This document shows, in pieces, positions 15,490 through 23,446 of a stretch of 37,471 nucleotides of DNA. The position numbers and the translations under genes are program-made. A model generated the notes under the pieces. That model worked only from the letters and a program-made list of their open reading frames with translations. It had not been told where the DNA came from and made no database searches. Each line of letters starts with the position of its first letter. Positions within the stretch are counted from its first letter, which is position 1. This stretch comes from Alphaproteobacteria bacterium. Its GTDB lineage: Bacteria > Pseudomonadota > Alphaproteobacteria > Rs-D84. The stretch is from assembly GCA_017554665.1 (NCBI GenBank), contig JAFZHX010000029.1, positions 1-37,471 on the forward strand, in the 5' to 3' direction.

Positions 15490-16167
15490 TTATTTTACCA
15501 CAATTTTCCCGTCAGATAAAGTGATAGTATTTGTTGGTGTTATTAAATCTGTAAAGCCTTGTTGATGGCTGATGAAAATAAATGTAGTGTCGGACATGCT
15601 TTTTATAGTTTCTGCAATTAGTTGCTGTGTTTGTAAGTCTGCGCCAGAGTCTGGTTCGTCCAAGATTGCTAGCTTTGGGTTGGTCATGATTAGCTGTAAA
15701 AGCATTATTTTTTTGCGTTCTCCACCAGAAAAACCAACATTAACACTACGGTTAAGCCATTGTTGTGGAATGTTTAATTTTGTTCGTGCTTCTTCTATTT
15801 TTGATAAAAATTCACCCATGGATAAATCTTTGCCTGTTTGAAAGTGCGTATGCGCAATGCACGAGTGTTTTAAAAAACTAAGTACTGTTAAACCAGGAAT
15901 TTCAGGTACGTGTTGAGAGCCCAAGAATATACCCATCAAAGCACGTGTTGTTGCGTTCTCGGATGTTATGTCTGTGCCATTAAAAATTATGTTGCCTGAT
16001 TTTGTTGTGTACGACGGATTCCCTGCGATTGTGTTTGCAAGAGTTGATTTTCCAGAACCGTTATGACCAGATAATAAAATACGTGCCCCAGTGTCAACTT
16101 TTAGAGAGATGTTTTTAAGTAATTCTTTGTCTGATAATGTTACGGTTAAGTTTTTTATTTCTAGCAT
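15490..16167 (-). CDS. sufC: Fe-S cluster assembly ATPase SufC
   Basis: A 225-residue ABC ATPase. Walker A is SGHNGSGKST (about 33-42), the signature is FSGGERKK and Walker B is LAILDEPDSGAD. The DEPDSGAD form, rather than DEPTSGLD, is characteristic of SufC. SufC hydrolyses ATP to remodel the SufBC(D) scaffold that builds Fe-S clusters. An AAGGA Shine-Dalgarno lies before the ATG; the gene begins two bases after the sufB stop. Confidence 0.95.
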   Translation of the reverse strand: MLEIKNLTVTLSDKELLKNISLKVDTGARILLSGHNGSGKSTLANTIAGNPSYTTKSGNIIFNGTDITSENATTRALMGIFLGSQHVPEIPGLTVLSFLKHSCIAHTHFQTGKDLSMGEFLSKIEEARTKLNIPQQWLNRSVNVGFSGGERKKIMLLQLIMTNPKLAILDEPDSGADLQTQQLIAETIKSMSDTTFIFISHQQGFTDLITPTNTITLSDGKIVVK

Positions 16168-16169
16168 AT

Positions 16170-17498
16170 TTAATCCTTTGATAATGCCATTTGAATAAGC
16201 TGTTTTGATTCTACTAGGAACTCCATAGGCAGTCTTGATAATACAGGTGTTGCAGTGGCGCCAATAATTAAAGCGATTGCTGAATCGGTGTCTATTCCTG
16301 CCATGTTTAGATAATTTAATGTTGCTGCATCGATTGTGCCTGTGGAAGCTTCGTGTGATTGTTTGTTGTCAGAACCGTTATGGATAAAGCGGGGCAGGGT
16401 GTTTGCTGTGGCTGTGCTGTCAAGCAAACGGCTGTCGCATTTGGAGGCATTGGTACAATTGTTGCCGCTGAAAGATACTAGGCTGCGAAATGTTTGTTTT
16501 GAGATGTCTGTTGCAACACCATAAGAAACGATGTTTGAAACACTGTTGTCGCCAATGTGAATCATCTTGGTTCCTGTGTCGGCCATTTGTGCGCCACGTG
16601 TAATTGATAGTGAGTAAAAATCACTGAAAGAATTTTTGCCTTTTAAAATTGTAGATGGATATTTCCAAGTTAAACTGGAGCCGACTTCGACTTGGGTCCA
16701 TAATAGTTTTGAATTGTTGTCGCAACGACCGCGTTTTGTTACAAAGTTTAGAATGCCACCAGTATTTTTTGTGCCGTCAAATGTACCTGCAAACCAGTTT
16801 TGTACAGTGGCATATTTTACGATTGCATTATCGTGGACGATGATTTCAACAACGCCGCTATGCAGCTGGTGCTTTGTTCTGCGTGGCGCACTACAACCTT
16901 CCATATATGTTAATTCAGAACCTGAGTCTGCGATTATCAATGTGCGCTCAAACTGTCCGATTTTTGCAGTTTCTATTCTGAAAAAACTGGCTAAATCAAT
17001 AGGACATTTGGTGTTTGGTGGAATATATACAAATGTGCCGTCAGAAAATACTGCTGCGTTTAATGCTGCGAAAAAGTTGTCGGCTTGTGGTATAACGGTG
17101 CCAAGATATTTGCGTACTAAATCTGGATATTGTTGGACGGCTTCTGAAAATGGCAGAAAGATAATACCATGTTTTTCAAGTTCTGCTGTGTATGATGTGT
17201 GGACTGAACGACTGTCTATCACAGTGTCTGTTGCCATGCCCAGTAAAGCTTTTTTTTCGCTTTCTGGTAATCCCATTTTGTCATAGACTTTGGCAAGGTC
17301 AGAGTTGTTAATAGGCTTTGGTTCGTTGTAATAATTTAAATTGTCGTAATCAATAGGTTGGTAATCGATTTCTGCCCAGTGTGGTTCTTTCATTTTTTTC
17401 CAAGCACGATAAGCATCAAGGCGCCATTGTAACAACCAGTCTGGTTCGTTTCTTTTTTTTGAAATTTTTCGAATAAGATTTGCAGAAAGTTTTTCCAT
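16170..17498 (-). CDS. sufB: Fe-S cluster assembly scaffold SufB
   Basis: A 442-residue SufB: N-terminal helical region with EPDWLLQWRLDAYRAW, then the right-handed beta-helix core. Key residues are retained: Cys in SKCDSRLL (equivalent, as I recall, to E. coli Cys405) and the His-Glu of SHEAS (equivalent to His433/Glu434). The later Cys of the usual NCGAHT segment is absent (TATANT here). Slightly shorter than E. coli SufB (495). It directly abuts the preceding 181-residue gene and precedes sufC. No sufD, sufS or sufU is in the window. Confidence 0.93.
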   Translation of the reverse strand: MEKLSANLIRKISKKRNEPDWLLQWRLDAYRAWKKMKEPHWAEIDYQPIDYDNLNYYNEPKPINNSDLAKVYDKMGLPESEKKALLGMATDTVIDSRSVHTSYTAELEKHGIIFLPFSEAVQQYPDLVRKYLGTVIPQADNFFAALNAAVFSDGTFVYIPPNTKCPIDLASFFRIETAKIGQFERTLIIADSGSELTYMEGCSAPRRTKHQLHSGVVEIIVHDNAIVKYATVQNWFAGTFDGTKNTGGILNFVTKRGRCDNNSKLLWTQVEVGSSLTWKYPSTILKGKNSFSDFYSLSITRGAQMADTGTKMIHIGDNSVSNIVSYGVATDISKQTFRSLVSFSGNNCTNASKCDSRLLDSTATANTLPRFIHNGSDNKQSHEASTGTIDAATLNYLNMAGIDTDSAIALIIGATATPVLSRLPMEFLVESKQLIQMALSKD

Positions 17499-18044
17499 TT
17501 ATCCGTTGTTACTTGTTGCTAGTTGCTTTGCCTGAGAGAAAAATGTTAAAGATTGTCCCAGCAGGCCGTTTGTAAATGTCGAAGATAACAGCCCGTCTGG
17601 TTCTGTCGTTGTTAAGTGATGTAAGAATGTGTCAGCACGATGCATGTAATTGTCGATATTGCGTGCGACTTCGGAATCTAATTTAATGCAACGACGCAAT
17701 TTTTCTAATGTAAAAGGATTTTTTGCATATTCGTCCATAATTCCACCAAGTGCGCGCCATAGTGGATGTTCAGGTGTGTTACGAGGCATGATGTCGATGG
17801 CAGCCATAATAGGAATCAGACTTTGTAGTAGGTCTTGATAAATCATTTCTGCATTTTCTGCAACTGCATTTGTTGCGTATTTGTTTTTTAATACCGACTG
17901 AATTTTTACAATTAAACTGTGCTGGTGTTCAAGTGTCTTGGTTATCATAGACATGCGGTTGTTGAGCTTGTGAGCGTATATGGTAAGTCCAAGAATTGAT
18001 ACTGAAATTAAGCCTAGTATTGAAAAAATAATCATGTTTTGCAT
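17499..18044 (-). CDS. Unknown single-pass membrane protein heading the suf operon
   Basis: A 181-residue protein with one N-terminal membrane helix (about 5-25, IFSILGLISVSILGLTIYA) and a helical, probably coiled-coil cytoplasmic or periplasmic part (NNRMSMITKTLEHQHSLIVKIQSVL). The C-terminal half (LWRALGGIMDEYAKNPFTLEKL) is soluble. No family is recognised. A GGGGG-type Shine-Dalgarno lies before the ATG. Its stop abuts sufB (no gap), so it is co-expressed with the Fe-S assembly genes. Confidence 0.75.
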   Translation of the reverse strand: MQNMIIFSILGLISVSILGLTIYAHKLNNRMSMITKTLEHQHSLIVKIQSVLKNKYATNAVAENAEMIYQDLLQSLIPIMAAIDIMPRNTPEHPLWRALGGIMDEYAKNPFTLEKLRRCIKLDSEVARNIDNYMHRADTFLHHLTTTEPDGLLSSTFTNGLLGQSLTFFSQAKQLATSNNG

Positions 18045-18078
18045 CTGTTTGCCCCCAAAATGTTAAAAATTCTTAGAC

Positions 18079-18087
18079 AGTATAACA
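18079..18087 (-). promoter_or_regulatory. Extended -10 promoter of the suf operon
   Basis: On the minus strand the sequence reads TGT-TATACT, an extended -10 about 35 bases before the first ATG. There is no clear -35 and no recognisable IscR or Rrf2 site. Confidence 0.45.
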
Positions 18088-18157
18088 TATCTTTTTGCGA
18101 TTCGCGTAATTTTATCACAAGAATACAAAAATAGTGTGTTTATGTGCTTTTTAGCTC

Positions 18158-18186
18158 TTGCACAGATTCGGTCAAATTGTTATAAT
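18158..18186 (+). promoter_or_regulatory. Promoter of the TcpQ-secretin operon
   Basis: TTGCAC (18158-18163), 17-base spacer, perfect TATAAT (18181-18186), about 45 bases before the ATG. Confidence 0.75.
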
Positions 18187-18230
18187 AATAATTAATTAAA
18201 GGAAATATTATAGGGAAAGGAAGTCTTGGT

Positions 18231-19121
18231 ATGTTTCGTAAAGTTTTAATTTTTGCAATGTTTGCAACTGCTGCAGGCTATTGCTTTGCTGCTGAAAATT
18301 TGCCACAGGTTGTTACATCAGAAGTTTTTTATGAACAAGAAAAATTTGTTGATGAATTTGTGGATGAAACAACTCTTGAAATGTATAGAGAAGTGCCAGT
18401 ATGGCCATTGGCAGGTTCGGATGCTGATGTTGAGGTTTCTTGTACAGGTGATGTTTCTACAAAAAAGAAGCAGAGCGATAATATTAAAATTGTTTCTAAA
18501 ATAGGAACAGATTTGGTTGTTGAAAATAATATTAACTTGGGTGCTAGGGGCGATGGTTGGTCCGGTGGTGCAAATATGTTGCACGGTACTCAAATCCCTG
18601 TTGGTTTTGATAACGAATGTAACTCTATGTCAGAAATGCCTTTGTTGCATCGTGAAGTTTTAGAAGACGATGGCGGTAATGTGTTGAGTGTTTCTCGCAG
18701 TGGTCGCAAGAACTGTGGTAAGTATGCAGATACATATGATGCTTTTGCAACTAAAATGGGTATGAAAGTTGAAGATGTTACAGAAGAAGTCGAAGTAATC
18801 GAAGAAGAAGAAAAAGAAATTGAAGTTGCTGAATCTGCTGATGCAGAAGCACCTGTTGTTTTGACGGATCAAGTTCGTTCTTGGGTTGTTGCAAATGGTC
18901 AGACTTTGCGTGAAGTTTTGCAGAGCTGGTGTGATAAAGAAGGTTGGGATTTGGTTTGGGCAACATCTCGTGAATACCCAATCGAAGCTAGTGCTGTGTT
19001 CAAAGGCCGTTTTGTTGATGTTGCTTCCGCTTTGGTTCGTAATTTTGGACGCGCAACTCCGATCCCTTATGCTAAATTCTATAAAGGAAATAGAGTTTTG
19101 TTAATCACAACAGCAGAATAA
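18231..19121 (+). CDS. TcpQ/PilL-type pilus or secretin accessory protein
   Basis: A 296-residue periplasmic protein with a signal peptide (1-20, ending CFA). The C-terminal domain (about 215-295, SWVVANGQTLREVLQSWC, GWDLVWATSREYPIEA, GRFVDVASALVRNF) matches the TcpQ family found in type IVb pilus systems, where it helps localise the secretin. The middle has a strongly acidic run (about 184-206, EEVEVIEEEEKEIE) and Cys71, 130, 162 and 234. AAAGGAAG Shine-Dalgarno. It is 30 bases upstream of the secretin gene, its expected partner. Confidence 0.75.
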   Translation: MFRKVLIFAMFATAAGYCFAAENLPQVVTSEVFYEQEKFVDEFVDETTLEMYREVPVWPLAGSDADVEVSCTGDVSTKKKQSDNIKIVSKIGTDLVVENNINLGARGDGWSGGANMLHGTQIPVGFDNECNSMSEMPLLHREVLEDDGGNVLSVSRSGRKNCGKYADTYDAFATKMGMKVEDVTEEVEVIEEEEKEIEVAESADAEAPVVLTDQVRSWVVANGQTLREVLQSWCDKEGWDLVWATSREYPIEASAVFKGRFVDVASALVRNFGRATPIPYAKFYKGNRVLLITTAE

Positions 19122-19151
19122 TAAATATCATATGCCGTAGGAGATATAAAT

Positions 19152-20780
19152 ATGATAAAACCAATGAAAATATTTGTAATGTGTGCCTTGGTCGTGGCTG
19201 GTTTAACTGGTTGCGCTACTAAAGAATCTGCCAAGGTTGCGGCATCTGTGGATACTGATTTTATTAATGCATATGATGCATTTGAGATGGCCAAGAACCC
19301 ACGCGCCAAAGTCGCAAGCGGTGATACCGTTTCTATGTCCGAAGGTGTTTGGTTGGGAAGCAAATCTGTTGTTTTGGAACATCGTAATAATTTGCCTTCA
19401 AAATTTGAATCTGATACAGGTGTTACTATTTTGTTGAACGAACCTGTGTCGTTGCAGGTTTTAGCAAATGATATTTATTCTGTTACAGGTATTCCTGTTA
19501 AAATAGATAGTCAGATTTCTTCTGAAAAATTGAAAAAGTTGGTTAATGTTGCTTATACAGGTAAGTTGTCAGGTTTGCTATCTCAGGTTGCAACTGATTT
19601 AGACTTGTTGTGGTACTATGATAAAAATTCAATCGTTTTCTATGAGACAGAAACTAAAACATTTACTTTGTATGCACTAGGTACAGAGGTTGCATATCAA
19701 ACTTCTGTTTCTACAGATAATTCTAATGAAGTTTCTTTGGAATCTACTTTGAAAGAATGGGATGAAGTTGAAAGCGCAATATCTTCTATTATTGGAAAAA
19801 GTGAAAATGCAGACTTTACTGTATCGCGCAGCTTGGGAACAATCACTGTTACAGCAGCTCCATCTGTTCTGGCACGTGTAGGTGAATATATTGAACGTCA
19901 GAATAAACGTTTGTCTCAGTTAATTACAATCGATGTTAAAGTTTTGCAAGTTACAATATCTAATGATTCTGCATTTGGTTTGAACTTGGCTGCTGCAATT
20001 AATTCTACAGCTGGTTTGAACATTGTTGCAAATCCAAAAAATAACTTGGCTTCTACAGAGGCAAGCTCTATGAATATCGCTGTGTTGTCAAATGCTGTGT
20101 CAGCTTTGACTGGTGCAACACATACTGAAAATGGTCAGATTGTTGAAGGCGCATATACACAAAATGATATTATGAACGGTTCTTTGTCTGGTGCAGCAGG
20201 TTCTAATGCTTTGATTCAATCATTGGCAAAGCAGGGTAAAGTGTCTTTGGTTACAAATGTTGGTGTAACAACACGTAGCAATCGCGTTGCTCCTGTTAGC
20301 AATACTCGTACAACTGGTTATATCAAACGTTTCGAATCAAGAAACTTTACAACAGTTGAATCAAGTACTGTTGACCAAGACGATCTGGAAACAGGATTTA
20401 CAATGCAACTGTTGCCAAATGTGCTGGAAAACGGAAAAATCTTGTTGTTGTTCCGTATGTCAGTTCGTGAATTGTTGCGTATGTCAACTCAGACAATTGG
20501 TGAAGTTACATTGCAGTTGCCAGAAGTTGAAGAACGTAGCTTTATGCAAGAAGTTATTATGGAATCTGGCCAAATGTTGGTAGTATCTGGTTTTGAAAAA
20601 CAAAAGAATACAGATACACGTTATGGCTTGGGTGATCCTGACTTTATGGCTTTGTCCGGTTCTCGCGAGACTGCGGCAACACGTGAAGTTTTGGTTGTTA
20701 TCTTGACTCCACAAGTGTTGGTAAGTCCGATGGATACAGAGCGTACAATCCAACAACACTGGGGAGCACCATTGAATTAA
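19152..20780 (+). CDS. Lipoprotein secretin, PilN/BfpB type
   Basis: A 542-residue lipoprotein (lipobox LTGC, Cys21). N-terminal ring domains include LNEPVSLQVLANDIYSVTG and an N1-like segment (FTVSRSLGTITVTAAPSVLARV). The C-terminal secretin domain (about 370-520) has ETGFTMQLLPNVLENGKILL, MQEVIMESGQMLVVSGFEKQ and TREVLVVILTPQVL. Family knowledge: PilN-type secretins form the outer-membrane gate for type IVb pili. A GTAGGAG Shine-Dalgarno and the adjacent TcpQ-like gene support a two-gene unit. No pilus ATPase, inner-membrane platform or prepilin peptidase is adjacent. Confidence 0.88.
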   Translation: MIKPMKIFVMCALVVAGLTGCATKESAKVAASVDTDFINAYDAFEMAKNPRAKVASGDTVSMSEGVWLGSKSVVLEHRNNLPSKFESDTGVTILLNEPVSLQVLANDIYSVTGIPVKIDSQISSEKLKKLVNVAYTGKLSGLLSQVATDLDLLWYYDKNSIVFYETETKTFTLYALGTEVAYQTSVSTDNSNEVSLESTLKEWDEVESAISSIIGKSENADFTVSRSLGTITVTAAPSVLARVGEYIERQNKRLSQLITIDVKVLQVTISNDSAFGLNLAAAINSTAGLNIVANPKNNLASTEASSMNIAVLSNAVSALTGATHTENGQIVEGAYTQNDIMNGSLSGAAGSNALIQSLAKQGKVSLVTNVGVTTRSNRVAPVSNTRTTGYIKRFESRNFTTVESSTVDQDDLETGFTMQLLPNVLENGKILLLFRMSVRELLRMSTQTIGEVTLQLPEVEERSFMQEVIMESGQMLVVSGFEKQKNTDTRYGLGDPDFMALSGSRETAATREVLVVILTPQVLVSPMDTERTIQQHWGAPLN

Positions 20781-20807
20781 AAAAAACCGGCTTTGCCGGT
20801 TTTTTTA
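20781..20807. terminator. Bidirectional terminator after the secretin gene
   Basis: A-run, ACCGGC-TTT-GCCGGT hairpin, T-run; shared with the convergent unknown gene. Confidence 0.9.
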
Positions 20808-21221
20808 TCTTTGAAATTGTAAGTTATGTATTTGGTGTCGCTTTCTTAATTCGTATTCAAAATTACGACGGGTTGCGTGATTTAAATGCGATAAGTAATC
20901 TTTTTTATAATCTTCGAATATATAGAATGTTGTTGGGTATAGTTGTATAACAGGTTTGTTTGTTTCTTTGTCCAGATATTCAATAATTGTTGTCGCTATT
21001 TTTTCGCCCATACTTTTGGCGATTTGTTCGTGATGCACAGCCATTTCGTTTGCACAAGGATTTGGAAACGGTTTGGATTTTATAAATCCTGTATTTGTGT
21101 CTTGTTTTTGACCGTTTATAGTTATTAAAGGCATTGGGGTTTGTTTGCAGTTTGAAAACATGCCTTTGTTTATCAATGTATTAAAAGTAATTGTATAGGT
21201 GTTTTTTCTTTTTTTACTCAT
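20805..21221 (-). CDS. Unknown soluble protein, 138 residues
   Basis: The ATG at 21221 (MSKKRKNTYTITFNT) is chosen. The open frame extends to a TTG at 21281, but that TTG is itself part of a consensus -35 box (TTGACA) whose promoter would start transcription near 21247. The product is basic with no membrane segment. It contains MPLITINGQKQDTN, a helical EMAVHHEQIAKSMGEKIATT segment and VIQLYPTTFYIFEDYKKDY. No family is recognised. A weak Shine-Dalgarno (CGGAT) is present. It stands alone between two terminators. Confidence 0.65.
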   Translation of the reverse strand: MSKKRKNTYTITFNTLINKGMFSNCKQTPMPLITINGQKQDTNTGFIKSKPFPNPCANEMAVHHEQIAKSMGEKIATTIIEYLDKETNKPVIQLYPTTFYIFEDYKKDYLSHLNHATRRNFEYELRKRHQIHNLQFQR

Positions 21222-21253
21222 TTGTATATCCGTATTATTTTTTTTGCCGAATA

Positions 21254-21281
21254 AATATAATATAGAAAAATGTGATGTCAA
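21254..21281 (-). promoter_or_regulatory. Promoter of the 138-residue protein gene
   Basis: On the minus strand: TTGACA (21281-21276), 16-base spacer, TATATT (21259-21254). Confidence 0.7.
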
Positions 21282-21297
21282 GTAGAGCAGGGTAAAT

Positions 21298-21324
21298 AAA
21301 AAACGGATAATTATCCGTTTTTTA
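21298..21324. terminator. Palindromic terminator after parE
   Basis: A-run, CGGAT-AATT-ATCCG, T-run; fully palindromic, reading for parE on the minus strand. Confidence 0.8.
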
Positions 21325-21331
21325 TTCTTGT

Positions 21332-23311
21332 TTATACGAACAAGTCTTTTACAAATTGAGCGTGTTCTGTTATGAACTTGAATCGAAATTCTGGTTTTTT
21401 GCCCATCAGTTCAGAAACAATAGTGCGTGTTTTTTCTGTGTCTTCGGCGCCTTCTTCTGTGCGAGGTGGCAAGTCAACACGTATTAATCTGCGTGTCTTT
21501 GGAGACATTGTTGTTTCTTTTAACTGGTTTGGCATCATTTCGCCAAGTCCTTTGAATCGAGAAATCTCAACACGTTTGTTTTTATATTTTGTTGTTTTTA
21601 GTGTTTCAAGTTCTTCATCGCTATCCACATAAATAGATTCTGTTCCACAGGTCAGTTTGTATAATGGGGGACATGATAAGTACAAGTGGCCACCATAAAT
21701 TAACTGAGGCATATATTGATAAAAGAACGCCATCAACAGTGAAGCAATATGGCTGCCGTCAACGTCAGCATCAGTCATGATAATAATTTTTTCATAACGC
21801 AATTTGTCTTCGTTCCAATCTTTGGCAGTTCCTGCGCCGATGATGTCAATCAGTTCGTTTAATTCTTTGTTTGCGCCAAAGCGTTCGTCAGAATTAGAGA
21901 TAACATTTAAAACTTTACCACGCAAAGGCATAATAGCCTGAGTAGAACGATCGCGTGCTTGTTTCGCTGTTCCGCCCGCTGATTCCCCCTCTACAATAAA
22001 GAGTTCTGTACCAGCGATGCCGTGTTTTGAACAGTCTGCCAGCTTTGCAGGCATACGAATTCTTTTTGTTGGTGTTTTGCGAGCAACATCTTTGACTTGT
22101 TTTGTTTTAATGCGTGCGTTTGCAAGATTTATCACAAAATCTAGTAATGCGTTTGCTGTCTTTGGGTCGGAAGCCAAGAATATTTCCCATGGATCGCGTA
22201 GTGCGTTTTCTGTGTATCTTGCGATTTCTGGGTTGGATAGTTTTTCTTTGGTTTGGCCCAAGAACTGAGGGGTCTTGTAAAATACAGATACGATTGCAGC
22301 AACAGAATCAAATACGTCTTCGCCAATAATTGTTGAAGCTGCTTTGTTGTTAACTTTTTCGCCGTATGCTTTTAAGCCCTTGGTAATAGCGGACTTGAAA
22401 CCGGTTTCGTGTGTGCCGCCGTCAATTGTTGCAATTGTGTTACAATAAGACGAGAAGAACCCATCGTCTGATGCAGCACCGTTTTCGTCTGTTAAAAATG
22501 TCAAAGCCCATTCAACGCGACCGCTGTCGTCTGGAAAGTCAACACTTCCACTGAATATACGTGGCAAGATGCGTGGTTTTGAGTCTGTCTTTTCTGCCAA
22601 GAAGTCCGCAACACCATTTGGATAATAAAATGTCTTTGTTGCAGGAATATTCATGTCTTCGGTTAAAAGTTCTGGGTTGCATTGCCAGTCGATTTTTATA
22701 CCACGAGACAAGAATGCCTTGGCGCGTGCCATGCGATAAATTTTAACTGGTTTGAAAACTGCATTTGCACCAAAGATTTCGTCATCAATCGTAAAACGAA
22801 TTTTTGTACCATGTGATTTGGTTGCTTCTAGCCTTTGCATAGAGCAAGTTGGTAATCCACGTGAAAAGGTTTGATGCCAGTTGTATCCATCACGTGCAAT
22901 GTCAACAATCATTTCAGAAGACAGAGCATTTACAACAGCAGAACCAACACCGTGCAAACCACCACTGGTTTTATATACATTATTATTAAACTTGCCGCCA
23001 GAGTGCAAGGTGGTCAAAATAACTTCGAGAGCGGATTTGCCAGGATATTTTGGATGTTCGTCCACAGGAATGCCGCGTCCGTCATCAGCGATTTCAATTG
23101 TCTTGGAATCAATTAGATGTACAGTGATTTTTTTTGCAAAACCAGCCACAGCTTCGTCAATGGAGTTGTCCATAATTTCAATAGGCAAGTGATGCCATGC
23201 TTTTTCATCTGTGCCACCAATGTACATGCCGGGACGCAGACGAACAGGCTCTAGCCCTTCGAGTACTTGAATATCTGAAGCATCATATGTGTTTATATTT
23301 TTCTCTGTCAT
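21332..23311 (-). CDS. parE: DNA topoisomerase IV subunit B (ParE)
   Basis: A 659-residue GHKL/TOPRIM type IIA topoisomerase subunit. The ATPase domain has EIMDNSIDEAVAGFA, IEIADDGRGIPVDEHP and YKTSGGLHGVGSAVVNALS. The TOPRIM domain has FIVEGESAGGTAKQARDR and IIMTDADVDGSHIA. ParE is preferred over GyrB because of DASDIQVLEGLEPVRLRPGMYIGG, the NSIDEAVAG form and the short length without a GyrB-type insert. The frame extends upstream to a TTG; the ATG at 23311 is chosen because it directly precedes the conserved N-terminus and fits the promoter. No Shine-Dalgarno. ParE with ParC decatenates chromosomes; parC is not in the window. Confidence 0.88.
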   Translation of the reverse strand: MTEKNINTYDASDIQVLEGLEPVRLRPGMYIGGTDEKAWHHLPIEIMDNSIDEAVAGFAKKITVHLIDSKTIEIADDGRGIPVDEHPKYPGKSALEVILTTLHSGGKFNNNVYKTSGGLHGVGSAVVNALSSEMIVDIARDGYNWHQTFSRGLPTCSMQRLEATKSHGTKIRFTIDDEIFGANAVFKPVKIYRMARAKAFLSRGIKIDWQCNPELLTEDMNIPATKTFYYPNGVADFLAEKTDSKPRILPRIFSGSVDFPDDSGRVEWALTFLTDENGAASDDGFFSSYCNTIATIDGGTHETGFKSAITKGLKAYGEKVNNKAASTIIGEDVFDSVAAIVSVFYKTPQFLGQTKEKLSNPEIARYTENALRDPWEIFLASDPKTANALLDFVINLANARIKTKQVKDVARKTPTKRIRMPAKLADCSKHGIAGTELFIVEGESAGGTAKQARDRSTQAIMPLRGKVLNVISNSDERFGANKELNELIDIIGAGTAKDWNEDKLRYEKIIIMTDADVDGSHIASLLMAFFYQYMPQLIYGGHLYLSCPPLYKLTCGTESIYVDSDEELETLKTTKYKNKRVEISRFKGLGEMMPNQLKETTMSPKTRRLIRVDLPPRTEEGAEDTEKTRTIVSELMGKKPEFRFKFITEHAQFVKDLFV

Positions 23312-23321
23312 AGCAACATAA

Positions 23322-23350
23322 TTATTAGAACATTTTTTAATTTTACGCAA
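23322..23350 (-). promoter_or_regulatory. Candidate parE promoter
   Basis: On the minus strand: TTGCGT (23350-23345), 17-base spacer, TAATAA (23327-23322). The expected start is only about four bases before the ATG. Confidence 0.4.
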
Positions 23351-23385
23351 GTCCAAAGAATTTAAGCATATTAATATTTATGCAC

Positions 23386-23415
23386 TTGATTTTTTTTGTC
23401 GCTGTCTTATATATT
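23386..23415 (+). promoter_or_regulatory. Candidate dnaJ promoter
   Basis: TTGATT (23386-23391) with TATATA (16-base spacer) or TATATT (18-base spacer). No heat-shock inverted repeat was recognised. Confidence 0.3.
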
Positions 23416-23446
23416 TGGTAACGATAAAATACCATGGAATTAAAAA

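Noticed and set aside
16636-17286. Plus-strand ORF of 216 codons
   Set aside because: Antisense to sufB, which has clear family motifs; composition reflects the reverse strand.
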